DNA from: Uranotaenia lowii
Lineage: Eukaryota > Arthropoda > Insecta > Diptera > Culicidae
Assembly: GCF_029784155.1 (NCBI RefSeq)
Contig: NC_073692.1
Location: forward strand, 322,769,906 to 322,833,905
Direction: 5' to 3'
DNA length: 64,000 nucleotides
Made by a program: the position numbers and the translations under genes. Of this stretch, positions 12,200-22,531 are shown piece by piece; the first letter of the stretch is position 1; the number at the start of each line of letters is the position of its first letter. The notes below the pieces were generated by a model. It was not told where the DNA came from. It searched no databases and saw only the letters and a program-made list of their open reading frames with translations.

Positions 12200-12840
12200 A
12201 TCGTATTTTTCGCTGACATACAAATTCAAGTACGTACTTAACATGAAAAAGGTTTTTGTGTTACATGGCTGCATAAAAGAGACTTTTGATCCGCTTCTTT
12301 TTTGAAAAGTGAGACTTTAGAAATGATATTCAACTGGAAGCAAAAATTTTATGAGAAATTTTTAGTATACTTTCAAAGTGTTCAAAACAATATTCCCTCC
12401 TGTCAACTTACACGGTGGCAAACGTCGAACTTTTAAAAAATTCATCTTGAAAATGAGTCAATATGTTGGAAAGACCAGAAGGGGTATTCTGAATGTTGAA
12501 ACGGAAGCGGATATTAAAAATTTTGCAATGTCTTTGTAATGAAGGTCATTTGCTTTAAACAGCATTCGTTAGAAGTGGAATAACAATCATAAATTTATAC
12601 TGCAGGAATACTGCAGATATATCAATGAAACTTGACAAAACAAACAAACAGAAGTACGTATTAAATCCATTTTAAAGCCATTACTCTAACGTATCTGAAA
12701 TTAAACTTTGCATTCACACTTGCCCCAATATACGGGACAAATCTTAACTTAGAAATTATTTTTGCCAACATTTTTTAATATTTGACTTTTGTAGAGAAAA
12801 TAAAAAAACGCTGAGAATTTATTCAGCGATGAAACTGATA
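12200..12840 (+). repeat. Dispersed repeat, copy 1 (second copy at 58100-58740, inverted)
   Basis: The segment matches the reverse complement of 58100-58740 over nearly its whole length. Shared blocks are TTCAAGTACG-ACTTAACATG, GGTATTCTGAATGTTGAA-type, CTGCAGATATATCAATGAAA followed by TTGAYAAAACAAAC, and GGACAAAT-TTAACT. Divergence and small indels are evident. No coding frame survives. Family unknown. Confidence 0.65.
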
Positions 12841-13201
12841 TTTTTTTTATTATTTATATTTTTTACTTTAATAAATTTATTAGAAAAAAAGAAATTTGCA
12901 CTGTTTAAAATCGATAATTTTCATACCATGACAAGTGCTGGGAAAACTTCAAGATGAGATGTCTCATGTCCACGAGTTTGGCATATGGCGAAACATTTTT
13001 TTAACATAATTTTGGCGTAAAAAAAGTAGATATTCAAACTTCTTCGAAGGCCGAGGATGGTGAAAAAATCTGTTTGAAAATGGTTATTAAAAATCCTTTT
13101 CATCGTTTTTTTTTTTTCAAATTTCTATAGCTTATTTTGTCAACTCCAAAAATTACACCATTTAAGCTTATTAGGAGCTGGAAGTCCTCATAATAAAGAA
13201 T
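12841..13201. other. AT-rich stretch without recognisable features
   Basis: Nothing supported. It ends at the target duplication of the next element. Confidence 0.45.
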
Positions 13202-13337
13202 ATTAGGAATAGAGATGTACCGAATAGTGGTATTCGGCGAACGGCCGAATACCGAATATTGGCCTTTTCAACTGTTCGGCCAAACGAATATTCGGCCGAA
13301 TATTCGGTCGAATATGCTCTTGAGTTTTTTTTATTTT

Positions 13338-15677
13338 AAGAGGAGAAATCACCGTGAATTTGTTTTATGAAATGAATTTGCGGCTTTATCGGTGAGGGTT
13401 AAAGAGTTGAAATGAAAGACGGATAGAAGATCAGAAGAAAATTCTAAGGTGGTGAAAAGAGCGAAGAGCATTTGAAATAGAAGCTTGACCACATACTAAA
13501 TTCTTTGTCCCACACCAATTAACTGTATTGAAGAAGTAGTACCCAATAGAGAAGGCACTACATTTTTCGATACAGTTAATTATGGATGGTTCGACCGCCA
13601 TGTGAGTGTGCACATGTGCCGAACGGACAAAAAATTTAGCATGTGGTTGCTCTGTTAAGTCTTCTATTATGCGATATCGTTCCATCGATGGCTAGGTAGA
13701 TTTCTTATTTTCGTTTTGTGCGGATGTTCCAACTGGATTGAGTTGTCGCATACGGTCAACGGTCAGAAATCTTGGCCTAACTATTTTCGATTATCGGAAC
13801 GATGTTTTGTAATTGATTTTTATAGCCGAATTATTTTTTTTTTAATTTTAAGAGGAGAAATCACCGTGAATTTGTTTTATGAAATGAATTTGCGGCTTTA
13901 TCGGTGAGGGTTAAAGAGTTGAAATGAAAGACGGATAGAAGATCAGAAGAAAATTCTAAGGTGGTGAAAAGAGCGAAGAGCATTTGAAATAGAAGCTTGA
14001 CCACATACTAAATTCTTTGTCCCACACCAATTAACTGTATTGAAGAAGTAGTACCCAATAGAGAAGGCACTACATTTTTCGATACAGTTAATTATGGATG
14101 GTTCGACCGCCATGTGAGTGTGCACATGTGCCGAACGGACAAAAAATTTAGCATGTGGTTGCTCTGTTAAGTCTTCTATTATGCGATATCGTTCCATCGA
14201 TGGCTAGGTAGATTTCTTATTTTCGTTTTGTGCGGATGTTCCAACTGGATTGAGTTGTCGCATACGGTCAACGGTCAGAAATCTTGGCCTAACTATTTTC
14301 GATTATCGGAACGATGTTTTGTAATTGATTTTTATAGCCGAATTATTTTTTTTTTTATTTTAAGAGGAGAAATCACCGTGAATTTGTTTTATGAAATGAA
14401 TTTGCGGCTTTATCGGTGAGGGTTAAAGAGTTGAAATGAAAGACGGATAGAAGATCAGAAGAAAATTCTAAGGTGGTGAAAAGAGCGAAGAGCATTTGAA
14501 ATAGAAGCTTGACCACATACTAAATTCTTTGTCCCACACCAATTAACTGTATTGAAGAAGTAGTACCCAATAGAGAAGGCACTACATTTTTCGATACAGT
14601 TAATTATGGATGGTTCGACCGCCATGTGAGTGTGCACATGTGCCGAACGGACAAAAAATTTAGCATGTGGTTGCTCTGTTAAGTCTTCTATTATGCGATA
14701 TCGTTCCATCGATGGCTAGGTAGATTTCTTATTTTCGTTTTGTGCGGATGTTCCAACTGGATTGAGTTGTCGCATACGGTCAACGGTCAGAAATCTTGGC
14801 CTAACTATTTTCGATTATCGGAACGATGTTTTGTAATTGATTTTTATAGCCGAATTTTTTTTTTTTTATTTTAAGAGGAGAAATCACCGTGAATTTGTTT
14901 TATGAAATGAATTTGCGGCTTTATCGGTGAGGGTTAAAGAGTTGAAATGAAAGACGGATAGAAGATCAGAAGAAAATTCTAAGGTGGTGAAAAGAGCGAA
15001 GAGCATTTGAAATAGAAGCTTGACCACATACTAAATTCTTTGTCCCACACCAATTAACTGTATTGAAGAAGTAGTACCCAATAGAGAAGGCACTACATTT
15101 TTCGATACAGTTAATTATGGATGGTTCGACCGCCATGTGAGTGTGCACATGTGCCGAACGGACAAAAAATTTAGCATGTGGTTGCTCTGTTAAGTCTTCT
15201 ATTATGCGATATCGTTCCATCGATGGCTAGGTAGATTTCTTATTTTCGTTTTGTGCGGATGTTCCAACTGGATTGAGTTGTCGCATACGGTCAACGGTCA
15301 GAAATCTTGGCCTAACTATTTTCGATTATCGGAACGATGTTTTGTAATTGATTTTTATAGCCGAATTATTTTTTTTTTTATTTTAAGAGGAGAAATCACC
15401 GTGAATTTGTTTTATGAAATGAATTTGCGGCTTTATCGGTGAGGGTTAAAGAGTTGAAATGAAAGACGGATAGAAGATCAGAAGAAAATTCTAAGGTGGT
15501 GAAAAGAGCGAAGAGCATTTGAAATAGAAGCTTGACCACATACTAAATTCTTTGTCCCACACCAATTAACTGTATTGAAGAAGTAGTACCCAATAGAGAA
15601 GGCACTACATTTTTCGATACAGTTAATTATGGATGGTTCGACCGCCATGTGAGTGTGCACATGTGCCGAACGGACAA
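13338..15677 (+). repeat. Tandem array of ~512-bp units (4 full copies plus a partial fifth)
   Basis: The units start with AAGAGGAGAAATCACCGTG at 13338, 13850, 14362, 14873 and 15385, giving periods of 512, 512, 511 and 512. The fifth copy stops at about 15677. The copies differ mainly in the length of a T run before each start, so they are nearly identical and recently amplified. Each unit contains a large imperfect hairpin (13488-13647 in copy 1) with an inner ~24-bp stem at 13517-13581. The 84-residue minus-strand frame repeated in every unit lacks any known motif, and I treat it as a by-product of the repeat. Confidence 0.95.
13517..13581. other. Hairpin inside the satellite unit
   Basis: AATTAACTGTATTGAAGAAG, continuing to 13540, pairs with 13557-13581 around a 16-nt loop, with a few mismatches. 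Outside it, ACCACATACTAAATTCTTTG (from 13488) pairs with sequence ending near 13647, which makes a nested stem about 160 nt across. The hairpin recurs in every unit and in the inverted copy. It resembles a precursor hairpin in shape, but no expression can be inferred. Confidence 0.6.
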
Positions 15678-15680
15678 CAG

Positions 15681-15975
15681 AGACTTAACAGAGCAACCAC
15701 ATGCTAAATTTTTTGTCCGTTCGGCACATGTGCACACTCACATGGCGGTCGAACCATCCATAATTAACTGTATCGAAAAATGTAGTGCCTTCTCTATTGG
15801 GTACTACTTCTTCAATACAGTTAATTGGTGTGGGACAAAGAATTTAGTATGTGGTCAAGCTTCTATTTCAAATGCTCTTCGCTCTTTTCACCACCTTAGA
15901 ATTTTCTTCTGATCTTCTATCCGTCTTTCATTTCAACTCTTTAACCCTCACCGATAAAGCCGCAAATTCATTTCA
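15681..15975 (-). repeat. Inverted partial copy closing the 512-bp array
   Basis: The sequence is the reverse complement of the first ~300 bases of the unit, minus its first ~30. It is joined tail to tail with the partial fifth copy across a few bases at 15678-15680. The last copies therefore form a palindrome of about 2 x 295 bp. The 14-bp direct repeat ATGCTCTTGAGTTT lies at 13313-13326 and 15976-15989, bracketing the whole array, as if the array entered as one block. Confidence 0.9.
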
Positions 15976-16189
15976 ATGCTCTTGAGTTTGTAATGAAAAA
16001 AACCTAAGCGATTATTTCAATGCTTTCTATTTCTTCCATATTAATGCCCCTCATGTTTTTTAGTCGATTATTCTCAACCAGATAATATTATCGGGTGATA
16101 TATTACAAAATATTTTTTAAATTGGGGTCTTTGTTGTTGTTGTATGTTTATTTGAAGAGGGTTTTTAGCCTTAAATTTTTACCCTCAGT

Positions 16190-16440
16190 AGGGGTCTTCA
16201 TGATATTTTAAATGTCACCAAACAACTGAAAGACATCAGATGACCAAAGAGATTGCGTTCCTATGAAATTTGGGATAAAACATGTTGAAACAGGTGCCAA
16301 GCTATTTGAAATTGCTTTTCTGATATTGCAATAGATGAAGGTCGAATTTTAGCAAGGTATCTTCAAAATAGTTGTTGAAAAGATAAATCATCTTTAACCT
16401 TAAGCATACCATACTTTCAACCATACGTATCCATATGATC
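16190..16440 (-). repeat. Dispersed repeat, copy 2 (pair of 9470-9720)
   Basis: This is the reverse-orientation relative of 9470-9720, lying within the 4.8-kb hAT-type element. The best conserved block is the reverse complement of CAATTTCAAATAGCTTGGCA at 16290-16310. Confidence 0.6.
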
Positions 16441-16713
16441 AGGACAATTGTTGAAGAAAAACAAATAAAAAAGTTCAAAATTTATGTATATTTTTTGTTT
16501 TTGGAAAATGGTTATTGAACACAAAATATAAAACTTTTTAAAGAAGAATTTCAGTTTCTTATTTGATTTAGCAAATAATCTGAATAAAACCGAGCAAAAC
16601 TCGGAAAGTTGTTAACAATATATGAACATCCCAGCCAGATTTGACCTATCCGGATTCTTTACTGGATCTATGGGCAAGCCTGAATATATCCAGAAAATCT
16701 GGAATAAACTATA

Positions 16714-17689
16714 GGGGAGAATGAGGATACTTGATCCCTGGGGATACTTGATCCCTTAGCTATATCTCGAAACTGGAATGTCTTACAAAGATCAAATGTT
16801 CTAGAAAAATGTGCCAAAATGAGCAAAATAACAATGCTTGTAGTTTAAAAAGTTTTAACAAAATAATTGTTTGAGTAATTGAACTTTGTTTGAAAAATTT
16901 CACAAAATGTAACTTGAAGATCTTTTTTCATCACTTTAAAATGTTCCTTACATGGGAAAATTATGAAAAAAAATATTTGTTCCAATGTATCAATCGTTCG
17001 AGCGCAAAATGAACTTCATAATGCCATATTTTCAAAGCAATAGAAAACTCTCAACTTTTTTCAGAAAAAGTTTTCTAAAATGTTGATTATGGGTACAATT
17101 GATCCCCTAGAGTTGGGTACAATTGATCCCCCTTCCAAACGGCATATTCTTCTTCTGAATTGATCGTTATGATTGCTGATTACGAAATTACTAATATTTA
17201 TCCAAAAACTAATATTTATCAAACAATTGTCTGAAGAAAAGAGCAAAAATAATTAATTTTCTCTTAATTATAAAAAATAGCGCCTTTAAGTATGCAATGT
17301 TATTAGCGTTGAGACAAAGTTATAGAATTTTCTTCTTATGTCTGCTATGAATTGTGAAATGAGAACAAACATGACCAAAATAGTCAATAAACATTCTATC
17401 TTGGGGTTTTGTTTGATTTTTATACATGGATTAGGGCTTCCTGAATAAAAGATCAAGTATCCTTCAATAGGGGATCAAGTCTCCCCTTACTTCAGAGAAA
17501 TCGCAATTTTTTTACTCCCACGAAAATGCTTCTAGGTCATCAACGGGTTCAAGTATAGTTCTAGTTTTTGGAGCATAGAAACTTGAAGTTACAATCTGTC
17601 AGAAAATGTCAAAGACGGCGAGTTGCTAAATTTTTCCAGAAAGATATGGTGAAAATAAGAAAAGGGGATCAAGTATGCCCACTCTCCCC
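16714..17689. mobile_element. TA-flanked inverted-repeat element 2, ATACTTGATCCC word (nested)
   Basis: TA flanks both ends (16712-16713, 17690-17691). The inverted ends share GGGGAGARTGRGS followed by ATACTTGATCCC. The word is repeated inside: twice in succession at 16724-16756, as GGGTACAATTGATCCCC twice at 17089-17136, and inverted at 17451-17490 and 17667-17680. It is 976 bp and lacks a transposase frame. It sits inside the 13210-17999 hAT-type element, so it inserted later. Its design matches the elements at 10497 and 20928. Confidence 0.8.
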
Positions 17690-18007
17690 TAATCAAAGTA
17701 TAAAACCATACCGTTCAGCATTCACCTGAACGATCTACAGTGAAAGATACGCGGATACACCATAGATGGTTTGATGAAACCATGATTGTGTAGCTTTCAC
17801 AACATTTCTTTTGGATATTTGATAAATTATCCAAAATTATTTGAAAAATTTACAAGTCTGTAGTAGATATTCGGCCTATTCGGCATATTCGGCCGAATAC
17901 TTAGCTCAACTATTCGGTGAGCCGAATATTCGGCTTAACGGTATTTCGGCGGTATTTGGCGCCGAATATTCGGCCAACCGAATATTCGGTACATCTCTAA
18001 TTAGGAA

Positions 18008-18719
18008 TATACTCAAAAAAATGTCCCGATCCACGCTATTGATCGGTTTTCAAAATTCTATCTCCATAAAGTACAATGCGAATCTTTTTCTTCCAATTAG
18101 AAATGTATGTAAACTCGAGCCAGGTAAATCAGCCTTCCTTCTTCAAGCAGTGGGGGACAAAATTGGAAAAGATCGGGGAGCTCCCATGTAAGTTTAAGAT
18201 AAAGAGCTTTCCAAAGAAGGGACCATATTTTATAAGAGAGTTTTTTTTTTGCGTACGGGTATTTGACATAACTCAAATAATGATGTGACAAATGTTTTTA
18301 TGGAAGTTCGTTACTTTCCACTTTGGGAAAAAAAGGTGAAAAATCCATACATTTTGACATTATTTAAGTCATTATGAAGCCTTAAAAACAGAGTACAAAT
18401 TTCAGATCTTGAAAAACAAATTTAGAGATCAAGTTTCAGTAAATAATATATAACATATTTGAATTGCAATTCGGAACTTCATCTGCAGCTCTCATTTCAA
18501 AGTTGTTGGATCTGAACTATGATGGTTTGACTTAAAAAAATGCTTACAAAAATCTAAATTTGAATGAATTTTTACAAATCTCAGCTAGTAAATCAATAAA
18601 GCAATCGTTAAAAAATTAAAATTCGGAAAATCTACAGTTTTATGAGAGGGTAGTGTAGACTGCGGAAAAAAATATTTCCTGTTTCATATAAAGTCGCTTA
18701 TAAATAAAACTCATTGAAA
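18008..18719. other. AT-rich stretch without recognisable features
   Basis: No supported gene or repeat. Confidence 0.4.
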
Positions 18720-19350
18720 TGCAGTTCGATGCGCACAAAACGACAAATGACACCCGGCAGTTAGCTGCAATTATCGTTCCCCTAGAAAAATGTCATTAAA
18801 GTGCATCATTTCAGCCAGCCTCCATTAAGTTACAACCAGCGAACATTCCGATACGAACGCGAGCCGGCATCAGCGAGATTTATCAGATTGCACGATTGCG
18901 GCGGGGCGATGCGCATTATCAAACCCTCCCTCGATTTCAGACCCACCTCCAATTTAAGACTCTGCGTTTGGGAAGGAGCTTTTATTATCTGTTCGGATTA
19001 GTGCGCTATAATTGTCGCAGCCTCCCTTCGAACGAAACCGGAGAAAACTTTCGGTGCAGCTGATGCTCTTGAGTCCGATGTATTGATGCGTAAGCTGCTA
19101 TTTCTTATACTGGTTGAGCTGCAGCTGGACAGCGTGTCTCGATGGGTTGTAGCTATACCTACGTTTTTATCGCTTGTTAAGTTTAGCGGTCGGTTTCTCA
19201 GTTAGCGAGTCCATAAATCAGTACAATAGATCTAATCCAATTCCTCACCATTTTACTTTCCCGTTGCATTCGGCGTCTGACGATTGAGATGATTGCAGCT
19301 GCTGCATTTCCGATCGTTATCGGCTTCGTCTAAGTGCATTTAAAACGTAC
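18720..19350. promoter_or_regulatory. GC-richer island with three CAGCTG E-boxes, possible conserved or regulatory sequence
   Basis: The base composition rises clearly above the surrounding AT-rich DNA without repeat features. CAGCTG occurs at 19057, 19122 and 19296, and other GCAGCTG/AGCTGC words occur nearby. A 66-codon frame at 18801-19001 has no recognisable domain. It could be a regulatory element, a non-coding exon or simply old unique sequence. Function is an inference only. Confidence 0.3.
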
Positions 19351-20925
19351 AATTATATTATACTGGTTTTTTTTTAGTACACTTAAGATTTGAATGACTT
19401 TTTTCTTTTCCGAAATAATTTGACAATGAAAGTTTTATAAGCTGTGTCGATTTGTTTAAACTGCTTTCACTTTCATTGTTGAAAATTATTACTATAACTT
19501 TTTTTTTAGTATAGAAAACTTTCCCAATGCTATTCTCATTGAGAACATTGATGCTTTTGAAGAATAATTGCATTGAGCTTCCAAGTCGATCGCACAGATC
19601 TTCCAAAAAGTAAAACAAAATGATGCAACATACAGGTAACTACATATATGGCTCTGGAAGTTTCCAAGAGCAGCTGCCATTTCGAATGCCACACACCGGT
19701 GTGAACCTTTTCGCGGACCCAATATGGTACACAATATGGCACCAATCGGGAATAACTTTTGAAAAAGATGTATGTTTCATAATTTTTTGTTGGATAAATT
19801 CTAGTAACCATATACAAGTAAATATTTCAAATTAGACATGTTTGAGCATTAACGAAAAAAAAAATTCGCTATCCAGCTTTGTTTCGCTGCAAATAATTGG
19901 ATCACACTGGTCATTTAACTGTGAACGGAGACAGAGACATACTTGGGGCGAAAATTATGGTTTTAATTTTCGGTCGCAACCGTCTAGCTTTTTCTCACTT
20001 CTCTAACTCACGTTAACGGATTTTCCACTTTCACTACCCGGTCGATAGCGTGCGGGGTGTAGCCGGACCGGTGAATTATCTAATTTTGGAGCGCTACCTG
20101 AGACATCACACCGCCGCTATATGTTGAGGAGGTTTAAAGCTGGGTTTAAAGAAGCTTAACAGCTGTAAGGTAAAGTGCCAAAAGTAAGAAGTTCCGGTAG
20201 CGTTATCTAAGCGGATTATCTTCTTTATCCAGTATGTCTTTATATTAGGGTTTTTTTTTCCATATATTAATTCTTTAATTTAATAAAAATCGATCAGTTT
20301 GAAAAAAATATCTACTTTAAACAATAAATTTGTAAATTTTTGTTACATATCTCTGTACAGTTTATCAAAATAGTTCATGGTTCAACCATTTAAGTTGATT
20401 TTTCCGGAAAAATCTTTCCATTTTTGGGAAAAAGAAGCAACTTAATTCCTTTAATATTTTTTTTTATAATTTGTTAAGTTTTGTAGAATTTCTAAAATCA
20501 ATAAAAGAAAACTTTTAAGAGACAACAGGTCTGCTCTTTCCAGGAGGTTTTCTAGGTCAGATTAAGGAGATCTTCTAAAATCATAAAGATTTATAAGGGC
20601 TTAGCAAAGAAATGATTAGAAAAAAAAACAGTGATTATTTGAGACACCGACCTTATTTCATTGAGTACTTCAATATGCAGGAAGATACAATTTTGTCAGC
20701 ATAATTTGAGAACTAATCAAGAAGTAATTGTAACAAAATATGGCATGAGATGGTATTTGCGTATGGAAAATATTGCTTTGATTGTTACAGACCCTACCGC
20801 CTTGCATTTGAAGAGGGACGGAGTTCTATATCAAACTTGTTGACAAGCTTAAGAAAATTATCAACCTATGAAATCAAAATTTGATGTGAAAAGGTTTTTG
20901 GGCTTGAATAACGTATCCAGGGCAG
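19351..20925. other. Unannotated stretch
   Basis: Mixed composition, GC-richer at 19900-20220. Overlapping short frames at 19358-19835 on both strands show no motif. No repeats seen. Confidence 0.4.
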
Positions 20926-21278
20926 TAGGGGAGATGAGGGCATAATGGGCACCTTAAGGAAAATGCTTATTTAACCATAGAGAACAGCTGTAATATGTGA
21001 ATTACATCATTGTTTCGTGTTCCGACACTCAAATAGTCTATTGTCTAATTGGATGAAACTTGAAAAAGTAGATAAAAACGTTTAAAAATGCATTTTAAAA
21101 AATTTTGCCGAAAGCTGAAAACCAGTCACTGTAGAGGCATAATGAGAAACCCCCCGAGGCAGTATGAGCACCATTAATGAAGGCATAATGAGCATTTTCT
21201 GCCGGGGAATCTAGCAGCGAATTCGACTCGATGAAGTCAACTGAGTAATAGAGCTACAGCTCAACTTGTATCGTCTGA

Positions 21279-21352
21279 CGATTTGGCCTATTGGTTAGAT
21301 GTCGGAGAGATAATCAGTAGGCTCGAGTTCGATTCCTGGTAGAGGTGATTTT
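21279..21352 (+). ncRNA. tRNA-like module in left foldback arm
   Basis: It reads TTGGCCTATTGGTTAGAT (A-box/D-arm-like), then a middle stem region, then GAGTTCGATTCCTGG (B-box/T-arm-like), with tRNA-like spacing. A run of about ten T follows at 21350, which would stop RNA polymerase III. A full cloverleaf with a paired acceptor stem is not clear, so I call it tRNA-derived and not a functional tRNA. Confidence 0.5.
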
Positions 21353-21583
21353 TTTTTTCTTCATTTATCATTTATGATCATGATTGCACTAAACGGTGAG
21401 GCGTAGATTCATCAAACAAAGCAAAAACAAAATAATCTAGGTCTGTTTGTAGAATTCAAAGAATTAACACATGTTCATACATTATGTTTCTGGTGTTTTG
21501 TTTGACGGATGATGCTTTGATGCTATTAGCCGTATAATGTAACAATAAAAAAATCAATCATGAATGGTATGTGCAAAAAAAAA

Positions 21584-21661
21584 TCCCCTCGGACAGGAAT
21601 CGAACTCGAGTCTACTGATTACCTCTCCGACATCTAACCAATAGGTCAAATCGTCAGACGA
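21584..21661 (-). ncRNA. tRNA-like module in right foldback arm
   Basis: This is the inverted partner of the module at 21279. On the minus strand it reads CTATTGGTTAGATGTCGGAG and later GAGTTCGATTCCTG, followed by T9 (A run at 21575-21583 on the plus strand). The two modules diverge by several substitutions but keep both box-like motifs. Confidence 0.5.
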
Positions 21662-22156
21662 TACAAGTTAAGCTGTAGCTCTATTATCCAGTTGACTTCA
21701 TCGAGTTGAATTCGCTGCTAGATTCTCCGGCAGAAAATGCTCAATATGCCTTCATTGAAAGTGCTCTGTTCGCCTCTAGTGAACAAATTAAAGTAAAAAC
21801 GCGTTTTACAATTGATTAAAGTGAAAAATCAAAAATTTTATGATGTTGAAAATTTAGAAACAATGTGTAGATCATGTTGCAGTGCATACATTTCAGATCA
21901 AGATGATTTAAAGGTCATAAAAGCTTATTTGGTGGTGCTCAAAAATTATAATATTTTCGTCACTTGAGAACCTAGCTGGTTATTATTTAATATGTCTGTA
22001 AATATGAAAAGGATATTTTATTTTTGGTGAAAAATTAATACTATAGGTAGTACGAAACAAGTCCTCATGAAAATTTGTTTAAGAAAATACGTACTTATGT
22101 AGAAAAATGGACTTCTCATTATGCCTCGGGTGCTCGTTATGCCCTCATCTCCCCTA

Positions 22157-22464
22157 TCAACCAAAAAAATGGAGCCAAATTTTGCATGTGACGTTATTTT
22201 TAAACCAAAAATATTTCTACGGTAGTTCATGGTCCTTTTCGCATAAAAATTGGAGAGAGATTGGGGGCGATATTATGGTAACACATAGGTTATGGCATAA
22301 TTTAAGAACCCATGAAGCTTATCAAAACAGAGTAATAATGTCACCTTTTGAAAAACGATTTAAGAGATTAAGTTTCAGAAAGCAAAATTAAATCATCTCT
22401 GGACTTCATTTTGAAACTCTAGATGAAAAACGATTTTAAGTAATTTGAGTAAAACGAAAAAAAA
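22157..22464. other. Short stretch without recognisable features
   Basis: Nothing supported between the TA-flanked element and the next tRNA-like module. Confidence 0.4.
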
Positions 22465-22465
22465 A

Positions 22466-22531
22466 AATCATCGACCGAGAATTGAACTTCAGTCTTTCGA
22501 GTTCGCTGTCCGATATCTTACCACGATGCTA
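22466..22531 (-). ncRNA. tRNA-like module next to LINE 5' junction
   Basis: The minus strand reads AGCATCGTGGTAAGATATCG (A-box-like) and AAGTTCAATTCTCGG (B-box-like) at tRNA-like spacing. It is followed by a run of ten T (A run at 22459-22468). It abuts the truncated 5' end of the LINE that starts near 22531. Confidence 0.5.

Larger units (their letters stand above)
13210..17999. mobile_element. 4.8-kb hAT-type element with internal satellite array
   Basis: The ends are perfect inverted repeats starting TAGAGATGTACCGAATA. ATTAGGAA is directly repeated just outside (13202-13209 and 18000-18007), an 8-bp TSD as in hAT elements. The tip TAGAG fits the YARNG pattern of that superfamily. Both subterminal zones (13230-13310 and 17865-17990) are crowded with CGAATATTCGG palindromes, plausible transposase binding sites. 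The interior holds an array of ~512-bp units, a dispersed repeat (16190-16440) and a nested TA-flanked element. No transposase frame is present. Confidence 0.85.
20928..22154. mobile_element. TA-flanked inverted-repeat element 3, CATAATGGGCACC word, with internal foldback
   Basis: TA flanks both ends (20926-20927, 22155-22156). The inverted ends share GGGGAGATGAGGGCATAA and a GGCACC-type continuation. The word recurs near 21134 (GAGGCATAATGAG), at 21157-21195 and inverted at 21737-21770. Inside lies a large inverted repeat, 21165-21356 against 21575-21770, separated by about 220 bp, and each arm carries a tRNA-like module. No transposase frame is present. Length is 1227 bp. Confidence 0.8.

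Noticed and set aside
13338..15677. CRISPR-like array
   Set aside because: Units are about 512 bp with no short repeat/spacer alternation, and the genome is clearly eukaryotic.
13431..15912. Repeated 84-residue frame in each satellite unit
   Set aside because: Its conservation is explained by near-identity of the units; there is no motif or start context, and it crosses the unit's hairpin.
10497..22154. LTR retrotransposon interpretation of the GGGGA-ended elements
   Set aside because: The ends are inverted, not direct, and the borders carry TA and not a 4-6-bp duplication.
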